The notes beneath the pieces are model-generated. The model was given only the letters and a program-made list of their open reading frames with translations. It was not told the origin of the DNA and did not search any database. From assembly GCA_964390795.1 (NCBI GenBank), contig CAYMLQ010000158.1, positions 1-12,292 on the forward strand: DNA of 12,292 nt, in the 5' to 3' direction. Below, in pieces: positions 5,973 through 12,292 of this stretch; the first letter of the stretch is position 1; the number at the start of each line of letters is the position of its first letter. This stretch comes from CAYMLQ01 sp964390795. GTDB lineage: Bacteria > Verrucomicrobiota > Kiritimatiellia > RFP12 > UBA1067. Position numbers and translations under genes: made by a program.

Positions 5973-8414
5973 ATGAAAAGACTACTTTTAGTCGCGGTGA
6001 TGCTGGGCGTGGGCACGCTGTACGCCGACGAGCGGATGACCGTGGTGGCGGTGACGCCTTTTAGGCAGTACTTCAACATGGTGTACAGTTGGGAGCGCCA
6101 GATCGTTGCGGTGCGGGAGCTGGTGATCATCGAATTGATGCGCGATTACGACTGCGTGGTCCTCAATCGTTCCTACGCGTGCAGCTTTGCGCTGGAAGAC
6201 GCCATTAAACACCTGGGCGCGATCTGCGAGACCTCGTATAAACCGCCGGTTCTGTATGGCGCAGACCTTTCGTTTACGGGAGTGTTCCAGGCGGGTGTCA
6301 CCAATATCGAGTGTGTGCTCCGTGTGGCGGACCTGCGCCCCATGCGCAGCCAGGTGACGCAAACGATGACGCTTGAAGTCTCATCGATTGAAAGCTGCGC
6401 ACCGCAGATCGCGCAGGTGATCGCGCGAACGGCTGGCATCGAGAAGCGCTCTCGACCGCGGGTTAGCGAGGCGGATGCCAAGGCTAAACACACGTGGGTT
6501 ACCCTGCCCTACATGGTTGCGCTTCCCGCAGTGGATTTAAGGGAAAAGGGAGGCCTGCTGCGCAACAAGTTGCAGTTGCACACGGAAGCTGCTCTTCTGA
6601 GGGATGCGCGAACCCGGCTGGTGGATCGAACCGTGCTGGATGCGGTATCGAAAGAGCACGCGCTGCGGAGCCTTGCGGATGTGCCGGACGCCGGAAGCTT
6701 AGCTAAGCTGGTCGGAGCGGACCGGATTCTGATCGGTCTCATCAGTTTTGAAAGCGGCATGGTTTTCCACGTGAATCTACTTGCGGTGGATGCGGAAAGC
6801 ACCGAGGTGCTTGCGGCTGTGGGGCGTCGTTTCAACACGCTGAAGGTGGCAGGGGAAGAAGCGGAAAAAGCGGTCGACGATCTGCTTGCGGCGCTCGGGC
6901 GGAAGAGCCCGCTGGTTGCCGCAGGATCGGAGCAGCGTTTGCGCGAGGCTCAGTTCTATCTTGCGGCTGCAAAGGCCGACGGACGTGCGTATTCATTCTC
7001 TAGCCTGTTGGCGCTCGTTGAGCACGCGGAAATGGCGTATCTGTTGGCGAAAGAGCAGTCGCAGGTCGTCGAGCAGATCGCCGCGACCCTGTGTGAGTGC
7101 GCAATCGTGGCGCCGGACATGGCCAACGATCTCAGGGTCGAGGTGATTAAGATCGCTGAGAAGATGGTCGGCGCGCAAGCTGACGCAGCGGCAGGGGGCG
7201 CAGATTTGCTGGTCTGGCGCGCGTTGGCCTGGCATAAGGCAGGCGCATTCGCCCAAGGCGCGCAACTGATGTGTACACTGGCCCGCGTCTATCCCGACAA
7301 GTACGACGATGAGGCCCGGTGGGTCTGCTCGACATGCCTGGAGGCACAAGGAAAAGCCAGTGAAGCACTGGCGTGTATCGCATCCTGTCAGCCGACACCC
7401 CGGGTGCTCAGAACGAGGGCAATGGCCTATCGGCGGATGAAGGACGACGATGCGGAATTCGCAGTGCTGTCCAGGCTTTCGCCTAATCAGATGCAAGAGC
7501 TGCTGACGCGCTTCATCGACCTGCTTGCCGCGCGCAAGGGGCCGCAGGCGGCTGTCGCTTACTTGAACCGCAGCATGCGCGAGGATTATTGGCTCTCGAC
7601 TCATGCGGACAGCCAACTCCAGCTTGCGCAGTACACCTTGGAGGCCGGAGACAGAACCGGTGCGGCTGCGCTTTGCCAGAGGCTTTGGGACGTGGGAGCG
7701 GCCGGCGCTTGGAATTGGAAAGGGGTCGTGGATAATGAGGTTTTCAAGAAACGGCTCGAAGAGTTGAAAGCCCGCGCTGGCGCGAGCGACGAGAAGTGGC
7801 TCAAAGCGTGTGAGGTTAATCCCTTTCCAACCACGTGTACACTCTACATCCAACCTTTGGGCACAGTGGATATGGGACTCATCGAGCAGGTGCGGGCGGG
7901 CGTACACGAGTTCTTCGGTGCCAGGACCGTGATTTTACCGCCGCTGGAATTATCGAAAGACGAACCCTCATTTAACAAAGAGGGCAACACGTTCGACGCG
8001 ACGAGACTGCTGCCAGACACAGTAAGGAAGTTAAAAGTTCCCGCGGACGCATTGGCCGTTGCCATGGTCACAAAGGAGCACCTCTGCACGCCAGACCTTA
8101 TATGGATCAATTTCCGGTATGAAAAGAAAGGCGTTCTGTGCTCCTATTTTGTTTGGGCACAGCGCTCCCCAACGGACCGGGCGATCTGTTTGCGAAATTC
8201 GGTGATAAGCAGTATTTCAGGCACGCTGGAGTTACAGGGGCGTTTTCCTTGCATCACAGCCGGCACCGGTGACGCCGGATCTTCGCTCCGCATGAAATTC
8301 GCCTTTTGTCCGGAGGTGCAGGCACGCTACAGAACGCTTGACCTTGCGGCTGAGCAGCGTAAGGCGATCGAGCAGTATAGGAGATCGGGCGCAACTATTG
8401 TTGCGCGGCCTTGA
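5973..8414 (+). CDS. Exported protein: CsgG-like domains, helical-repeat middle, degenerate archaemetzincin-like C-terminus
   Basis: An 813-residue protein. I start it at ATG 5973 because MKRLLLVAVMLGVGTLYA is a clean signal peptide (cleavage before DE); an in-frame ATG at 5907 would bury it. No good ribosome site precedes either start. Residues 20-165 and about 193-310 look like two CsgG/TolB-N-type domains ('RTRLVDRTVLDAV', 'LAKLVGADRILIGLIS'). About 320-610 is alpha-helical with TPR-like pairs ('VWRALAWHKAGAFAQGAQLM'). From about 620 the pattern matches archaemetzincin (M54): 'LYIQPLG', 'FFGARTVILPPLELS', 'FDATRLL', 'DALAVAMVTKEHLCTPDLIW' and a late 'FAFCPE'. Where M54 has HExxHxxGxxH this protein reads SSISGTLELQGRFPC (about 746-760), with no zinc ligands, and the CxxC is reduced to one Cys. 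It would be a non-catalytic relative. The M54 link is by eye from recalled family motifs. Confidence 0.8.
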   Translation: MKRLLLVAVMLGVGTLYADERMTVVAVTPFRQYFNMVYSWERQIVAVRELVIIELMRDYDCVVLNRSYACSFALEDAIKHLGAICETSYKPPVLYGADLSFTGVFQAGVTNIECVLRVADLRPMRSQVTQTMTLEVSSIESCAPQIAQVIARTAGIEKRSRPRVSEADAKAKHTWVTLPYMVALPAVDLREKGGLLRNKLQLHTEAALLRDARTRLVDRTVLDAVSKEHALRSLADVPDAGSLAKLVGADRILIGLISFESGMVFHVNLLAVDAESTEVLAAVGRRFNTLKVAGEEAEKAVDDLLAALGRKSPLVAAGSEQRLREAQFYLAAAKADGRAYSFSSLLALVEHAEMAYLLAKEQSQVVEQIAATLCECAIVAPDMANDLRVEVIKIAEKMVGAQADAAAGGADLLVWRALAWHKAGAFAQGAQLMCTLARVYPDKYDDEARWVCSTCLEAQGKASEALACIASCQPTPRVLRTRAMAYRRMKDDDAEFAVLSRLSPNQMQELLTRFIDLLAARKGPQAAVAYLNRSMREDYWLSTHADSQLQLAQYTLEAGDRTGAAALCQRLWDVGAAGAWNWKGVVDNEVFKKRLEELKARAGASDEKWLKACEVNPFPTTCTLYIQPLGTVDMGLIEQVRAGVHEFFGARTVILPPLELSKDEPSFNKEGNTFDATRLLPDTVRKLKVPADALAVAMVTKEHLCTPDLIWINFRYEKKGVLCSYFVWAQRSPTDRAICLRNSVISSISGTLELQGRFPCITAGTGDAGSSLRMKFAFCPEVQARYRTLDLAAEQRKAIEQYRRSGATIVARP

Positions 8415-8462
8415 CTCCTGCGCGAGCACGCCGGGCGTGCAAGATGAAGGGAGTGGCGATCC

Positions 8463-10130
8463 GTGTCCTTACGGGTATGGTTCCGGAGTACGGCAGACGC
8501 GCTCAGGGCGCAGCACCGGCAGCAGCCGCTGCTGGCGGGGGCCGCGCTTATTCTGGCGGGCATCGCGGGCGGCTACCGGTTCGGCGTGTGGCCCGCCGCA
8601 GTGGCAGGTGCGGTGGCGTGCGGCTGCGCCCTGCCGTGGCTGGCCGGAGCGGCGCTGCGGCAGGGGGTGACGGCGGTTCTGGTTCTTCTTCTGGGGTGGG
8701 GGCGCGCGGCGTGGGATGCGGCGGGCAGGCGGGAGGAGGCGGAGGCGCTCAAGGGCCTGGCAGCTAAGCAGACGTTCGTGTGCCGGGTCGGGCCGGAAGT
8801 GACGGTGAAGCCCATGCGGGGCGAGGCGGCCAAGTTCACCTTCCGCGCGGAGCGGCTGTGCACCGAGCATGATCAGCGTGCGATTCACTATCTGCCCGCC
8901 GAGATCAATTGGTACGGGAACCTCCATGCGGCGACGACGAGCGCTCCGCAGCCGGGTGAGGTGTGGCGGGTGACCGGGCGGGCGGCTGTGCAAAAGGGGC
9001 GTGACGGACTTCTGTCGATGGAGATCAACACCGGCGAGGAACGCTCGGAACGGCTGGCCGACGCGGATCATGGGTCGTGGTTGGTTCGCGCCGCGCATGC
9101 ACGCCGGCAGGCGGCGCGGCGCGTCACGATCGGGATCGAAGAGTGGGGTGTGGTTCCGACACTCAATGCGGCGATGATGCTGGGATGCCGCAGCGAGATT
9201 CCCTTCGACATGAGGCGCGTGTTCAAGAATTCGGGAACGATTCACGTGTTTGCCATTTCCGGCTTGAATATCGCGTTGGTGGCTGGGCTGCTGATCGTCG
9301 TCGTTTCGGCGCTGGGTGTGCCTCGCCCGTATTGGGTGCTGGGGGTGGCTCCCGTGCTGATCTTCTACACGGTCGTGAGCGGCGCGCAGCCCAGCGCCGT
9401 GCGCGCCTGCGTGATGGCGCTCATCTATTTTGCAGCCCCCCTGTTCGGGCGAAGGCCCAACGGCATTGCCGCGCTGGCTGGCACTGCGCTGTGTGTGTAT
9501 GTCTACGCCCCCTCGCTGGTCTTCAATATCGGTTGCACGTTGTCTTTTGCGGTCATGGGCGGGCTCGTGGTTTTTTGCCGGCCGTTCTGCGAATTCGGCC
9601 GTTCACTTTTCCGGGTCGCCTCGCTGGAACAGAAAGTGCGCCTCTATGAGCAAGCGGGGAACGTCAGGGCGGCTTGGCGCCTGCGGTGTGTCATCGGCGC
9701 CGCGCGGTTTGCGATTGATTCGGTTGCCGTGTCGCTTGCGGCATGGCTTGCTTCCCTGCCGCTAAGCGCCTACTATTTTGCGCGGTTTACACCCGGCGGT
9801 TTCTTTGCCAATCTGGTGATCGCGCCGTGCGCGTTTTTGGTAATGGTGGCCGGGAGCCTGGGGCTGGTCGCCAGCTTTGTCAGCGAGTGGGCCGCGTCGT
9901 GCTTCAACCACGCCGCCGGCCTTTTTACGGTCGTCATGATCCGGACCGCGGAATTCACGGTCAGCTTCGCTTGGGCCAACTTCCGCATTGCACGGTGGGA
10001 GCCGTGGATGGTCTGGCTGTGGTTTGCCGGGCTGGCGCTGCTTGCGGGCTGGCTGCGCGTGCGGCGGGCGGCGGACGGGCTGGCGTGGCTGGCGCGGGAG
10101 GGGGAGGGGCGGTCGGCCTCTGACGGATGA
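8463..10130 (+). CDS. comEC: ComEC/Rec2-type DNA-uptake membrane protein without metallo-beta-lactamase domain
   Basis: A 555-residue polytopic membrane protein. N-terminal hydrophobic segments (about 22-85) precede a soluble DUF4131/OB-fold-like part (about 95-190). The ComEC competence domain follows, with the signature 'SGTIHVFAISGLNIALVAG' (about 257-275) and 'SGAQPSAVRACVMALIYFAA'. Further family marks are 'VFNIGCTLSFAVMGGLVV' and 'LAAWLASLPLSAYYFARFTP'. ComEC forms the inner-membrane channel for incoming single-stranded DNA in natural transformation. Many ComEC proteins end in a metallo-beta-lactamase-like nuclease domain. This one stops about 30 residues after its last membrane helix, and no such domain is encoded just downstream. 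The start is GTG 8463, preceded by AAGGGAG (8447-8453). It follows the previous gene by 48 bases, so it is probably co-transcribed. The link between competence and the upstream CsgG-like genes is unknown. Confidence 0.9.
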   Translation: MSLRVWFRSTADALRAQHRQQPLLAGAALILAGIAGGYRFGVWPAAVAGAVACGCALPWLAGAALRQGVTAVLVLLLGWGRAAWDAAGRREEAEALKGLAAKQTFVCRVGPEVTVKPMRGEAAKFTFRAERLCTEHDQRAIHYLPAEINWYGNLHAATTSAPQPGEVWRVTGRAAVQKGRDGLLSMEINTGEERSERLADADHGSWLVRAAHARRQAARRVTIGIEEWGVVPTLNAAMMLGCRSEIPFDMRRVFKNSGTIHVFAISGLNIALVAGLLIVVVSALGVPRPYWVLGVAPVLIFYTVVSGAQPSAVRACVMALIYFAAPLFGRRPNGIAALAGTALCVYVYAPSLVFNIGCTLSFAVMGGLVVFCRPFCEFGRSLFRVASLEQKVRLYEQAGNVRAAWRLRCVIGAARFAIDSVAVSLAAWLASLPLSAYYFARFTPGGFFANLVIAPCAFLVMVAGSLGLVASFVSEWAASCFNHAAGLFTVVMIRTAEFTVSFAWANFRIARWEPWMVWLWFAGLALLAGWLRVRRAADGLAWLAREGEGRSASDG

Positions 10131-10179
10131 TTGTGCAAGAGTCTCAAGTGACCTAATCGGGTGGAGGGGGATTCTGAAA

Positions 10180-10551
10180 ATGAAAAGTAGCCCAGGGACA
10201 TGTTCCACATTGAGCCCAGAAGTTGGGAGGCGGATTCGCTACTTCGGGGACTATGAACTGCTCGGCGAGATCGCTCGCGGCGGAATGGGCGTCGTCTATA
10301 AAGCCCGGCAGATGCGCTTGGACCGCGTGGTGGCGGTCAAGATGATTCTGGACGGCGCGCTGACCGACGACACGGCTGTCCGCCGCTTCCACATCGAGGC
10401 TCAGGCGGCGGCCACTCTTCAGCACCCCAACATCGTTGCCATTCACCAGATCGGAGAGTATGAGGAGAAGCACTTCTTTTCGATGGATTTCATCGAGGGC
10501 AGCAGCCTTTGCCTCAAAGCCGTCATGCCCCGGGAGCACGACCATGATTAA
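10180..10551 (+). pseudogene. Truncated Ser/Thr protein kinase (N-lobe only)
   Basis: A 123-residue frame starts at ATG 10180 behind GGAGGGGG. It matches the N-lobe of Hanks-type kinases of the PknB kind common in Planctomycetes and relatives. It has the leader 'YFGDYELLGEIARGGMGVVY' with the glycine loop (29-38), the ATP-binding Lys54 in VAVKMI and the alphaC Glu73 in FHIEAQAAATLQHPNIV. The hinge region 'KHFFSMDFIEGSSL' is also present. After residue 110 the homology ends abruptly and seven unlike residues later the frame stops at 10551. The C-lobe with HRD and DFG is absent from the window, so no kinase activity is possible. The ribosome site is intact, so the fragment may still be translated. 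A small N-lobe regulator is a remote alternative. Confidence 0.8.
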
Positions 10552-10735
10552 GCGTAACAGATCGCGTACGTCTTCTACATGGGATTGCGCCGCAGAACCC
10601 TTGTATGTGCTAGACTCTGAGTGCGACGCGGGCTTGTACATCGGCTATACATGCGACTTGAGCCGAAGCGCCGCAGAGCGCCGAAGGGGGAACACGGGCG
10701 GGACGCCCGTGCCACATGGATTGGGAGAGCGCTGA
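10544..10735 (+). pseudogene. N-terminal fragment of a GIY-YIG endonuclease-like protein
   Basis: A 63-residue frame from ATG 10544 overlaps the end of the kinase remnant by eight bases. It contains 'LYVLDSECDAGLYIGYTCDL', matching the GIY-YIG motif pair (Y-V-L, about ten residues, Y-I-G) of the small single-domain URI/YhbQ-like proteins. The family continues with an Arg-rich helix and His and Glu catalytic residues. Here the sequence runs into low-complexity 'SRSAAERRRG' and then 'GTPVP' encoded by a palindromic repeat, and stops. It is likely a gene fragment invaded or truncated by repeat sequence. Alternatively it is an unexpressed chance frame, but the motif is specific enough to make that unlikely. 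Confidence 0.5.
10693..10711. repeat. REP-like GC-rich palindrome
   Basis: CACGGGCG and CGCCCGTG form perfect 8-base arms around a GGA loop. On the opposite strand it reads as the GGGCGTCCCGCCCG type motif that I recall as widely dispersed in Verrucomicrobia, Lentisphaerota and Kiritimatiellota genomes, where it encodes 'TGGTPVP' or 'GRDARAT' peptides when translated. No T run follows, so it is not a standard terminator. It directly abuts the GIY-YIG fragment. Confidence 0.6.
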
Positions 10736-10754
10736 ACGCAGAACGTCGAACGTT
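10734..10754. repeat. Three tandem heptamers GAACGNN
   Basis: GAACGCA, GAACGTC and GAACGTT follow one another without gap just before the ribosome site of the HzsA-related gene. The period of seven suggests a short tandem repeat or a multi-copy binding site; its closeness to the REP-like palindrome favours dispersed repeat debris. Confidence 0.45.
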
Positions 10755-10772
10755 AAAGGGAGGGACGAAGCC

Positions 10773-12292
10773 ATGAGAGTGTGTGTGATTGGTGCGGCTG
10801 TCGGTTTACTTCAGGCGGGCGCCTTTGGCGCGCCGATCAGCACGGCAGTGACGAACAGCGCGTCGCCGATCGCGTTCGAGCGCGTGGGCACGCGAGTGGG
10901 CGCCGTTGTCTTCGGGCAGCCGGGCACGTACGACGGTCTGCCGTTCGTCCTGTGGCGGCCCACGGACGCGTCGCCGTTCGAGTTGGGCGGCGGTGTGCGC
11001 GCGAGCATGGAGTCGGACGGCTACCCGCTGGCGACGCTCGGAGGCGGGGGGCCGTATGAGACGGAGCAGTATGCGGGAGGCGGCGGCTCGCAGACGCTGA
11101 CCTTCACGGGGCTGGCCACAAACACGACGTATGCCTTTCAGTTCGCCCATTTCGAGAACCGTGTGGGCGGGTGGTCGCGCTATGCCGGCAAGCAGGTCTT
11201 CACGGCCAGCGACGGCTATTCCGCCAAGCAGGAGCTGGTGTTCGGGCCGGGCGCGACGGGCGACACCTCGCGCAACTACGCGCTGCTCACGGTCACGGTC
11301 AGCGGTACGGCGAGCCTGCGCTACCGCATGCCGCGGCCCGGCGCGCGAGGCCCGTCGATGAACGGCTTCAGCGTGCGGGTCGTCGGCGCGCAGACGCCGT
11401 CCTCCGCCACGCCGCCGCGCGAGGCTGTCTCCCAGGCGGCTGACCTGAAGATGCCGTCAGAAGTGGAGCGCTTGATTTTCGTCAAGCGCCTGACTTACAG
11501 CGCGAACCACTACTACACGGAGCACATCAACAGCGACTGGATGTCGGGCGGGAATCTGTGCGTGTTGGACGTGAAAAGCGGCGCGGTCACGGAGCTGGTT
11601 CCCGAATTCGAGGGCGGCGTGTTCGAGCGCTACGACGTGTCGTTCGACGCCACGCGTGTGGCCTTCGCGTGGAAGAAGGGGCCGCAGGAGGGCTACCGGC
11701 TCTTCGAGGTGACGCTCGATCCCGCGACCGGGCTGCGCAGGGCCGGAACCGGCGTGCGGCAGCTCACCTTTCCGCAGCCGGACGAGCCCGAGCTGGTTCG
11801 GAAATATCGGGTTAATCCGAACTATCACCACGGCACAGACGACCTGAGCCCGTGTTACCTGCCTGACGGCGGGATCGTTTTCATCTCCACGCGCTGCCAG
11901 TACGGTATCCTGTGCGATCCGCCGGACAACTTCACGACCACGGTGCTCTACCGGATAGACGGCGACGGAAAGAACCTGATCAAGCTGAGCAACAGCTCGG
12001 TCAGCGAGACGGGCCCGTCGATCCTGCCCGACGGTCGCGTGCTCTACACCCGCTGGGAGTATGTCGACAAAGGGGCTGTCAGCGTCAAGGGGCTGTGGGC
12101 GATGCGTCCCGACGGGACCGCGTCGGTCGAGGTTTACGGCAACGACATCGCGTTGCCGCCGACGCTGAACTTCGGCCGGGCGATACCGGACATGGCGCAC
12201 GGCTATGTGGTCATGGGTGTGCCGCATTGCCCGCAGAACAACGTGGGCACCGTGATCCGGCTGGACATGTCCAAGCCGATCCGCACGCGCGA
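10773..12292 (+). CDS. Exported HzsA-related beta-propeller protein, 3' end off the window
   Basis: The frame is open from ATG 10773 to the right edge (506 codons), with AAAGGGAGGG upstream. Residues 1-20 form a signal peptide (MRVCVIGAAVGLLQAGAFGA). Residues about 22-225 make a beta-sandwich-like domain containing 'LTFTGLATNTTYAFQF'. From about 230 the sequence follows the HzsA-related family, similar to the middle domain of the hydrazine synthase alpha subunit: 'VKRLTYSANHYYTEHINSDW', 'SPCYLPDGGIVFISTRCQYG', 'GPSILPDGRVLYTRWEYVD' and 'GLWAMRPDGT'. These are PD40/WD40-like propeller blades. Most family members are in non-anammox PVC bacteria and have no shown hydrazine chemistry. No CxxCH haem motif is present in the visible part, so a cytochrome role is unsupported. 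It follows a field of gene fragments and repeats and has no obvious operon partner here. Confidence 0.8.
   Translation, partial: MRVCVIGAAVGLLQAGAFGAPISTAVTNSASPIAFERVGTRVGAVVFGQPGTYDGLPFVLWRPTDASPFELGGGVRASMESDGYPLATLGGGGPYETEQYAGGGGSQTLTFTGLATNTTYAFQFAHFENRVGGWSRYAGKQVFTASDGYSAKQELVFGPGATGDTSRNYALLTVTVSGTASLRYRMPRPGARGPSMNGFSVRVVGAQTPSSATPPREAVSQAADLKMPSEVERLIFVKRLTYSANHYYTEHINSDWMSGGNLCVLDVKSGAVTELVPEFEGGVFERYDVSFDATRVAFAWKKGPQEGYRLFEVTLDPATGLRRAGTGVRQLTFPQPDEPELVRKYRVNPNYHHGTDDLSPCYLPDGGIVFISTRCQYGILCDPPDNFTTTVLYRIDGDGKNLIKLSNSSVSETGPSILPDGRVLYTRWEYVDKGAVSVKGLWAMRPDGTASVEVYGNDIALPPTLNFGRAIPDMAHGYVVMGVPHCPQNNVGTVIRLDMSKPIRTR

Noticed and set aside
4862..6130. 422-codon minus-strand open frame over the CsgG-like gene
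   Set aside because: Its product is Arg/Leu/His-rich low complexity without recognisable motifs. It is opposite a plus-strand gene with a promoter, ribosome site and signal peptide.
7268..7842. Two further GTGTACAC-like octamers resembling the operator core
   Set aside because: They occur inside coding sequence without the flanking arms and are probably chance matches.
6993..7907. 304-codon minus-strand frame, and similar ones at 8469-9245 and 11457-12227
   Set aside because: They are antisense to well-supported plus-strand genes and have compositionally biased products without domain motifs.
10693..10711. Palindrome as an intrinsic terminator
   Set aside because: No T run follows in either direction, and its sequence fits a dispersed REP-like element better.

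Overview
The window is GC-rich bacterial DNA with no RNA gene, CRISPR array or intact mobile element. The gene content points to the PVC superphylum, most likely Kiritimatiellota, Lentisphaerota or a relative. The pointers are a bacillopeptidase-F-type subtilase with Ca-binding 'DSDxDG' repeats and an 'FYRVRL' C-terminus, an HzsA-related secreted protein, the N-lobe of a planctomycete-style Ser/Thr kinase, and a 'GTPVP'-type palindromic repeat. This assignment is inference from family distribution; no phylogenetic marker is present.

Left part (1-4555, minus strand). A secreted subtilisin-like protease (start about 4555, stop 2705) is followed, behind its own promoter, by one uninterrupted reading frame from 2567 off the left edge. 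This frame joins a complete GNAT acetyltransferase domain to a complete signal peptide and an S9 (DPP IV-type) prolyl peptidase. An ATA codon sits exactly where the peptidase's ATG would be expected.

Centre (4556-10130). A 342-base divergent intergenic region holds an operator-like palindrome, a 23-base imperfect inverted repeat and a good sigma70-like promoter. That promoter starts a plus-strand run of three closely spaced genes. The first is a periplasmic protein with two CsgG/FlgT/TolB-N-like domains. The second is an 813-residue exported protein with related N-terminal domains, a helical-repeat middle and a C-terminal region resembling archaemetzincin (M54) without the zinc motif. The third is a ComEC/Rec2-type membrane protein without a metallo-beta-lactamase domain. 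All three act in or at the envelope; a shared role is inference.

Right part (10131-12292). A kinase truncated after its N-lobe overlaps the N-terminal piece of a GIY-YIG nuclease, followed by a REP-like palindrome and a 7-base tandem repeat. This is a scrapyard of gene fragments. An exported HzsA-related beta-propeller protein then begins at 10773 and runs off the right edge.

The most unusual items are the pseudo-archaemetzincin protein in its CsgG-like/ComEC gene run, and the GNAT-signal peptide-S9 fusion frame.
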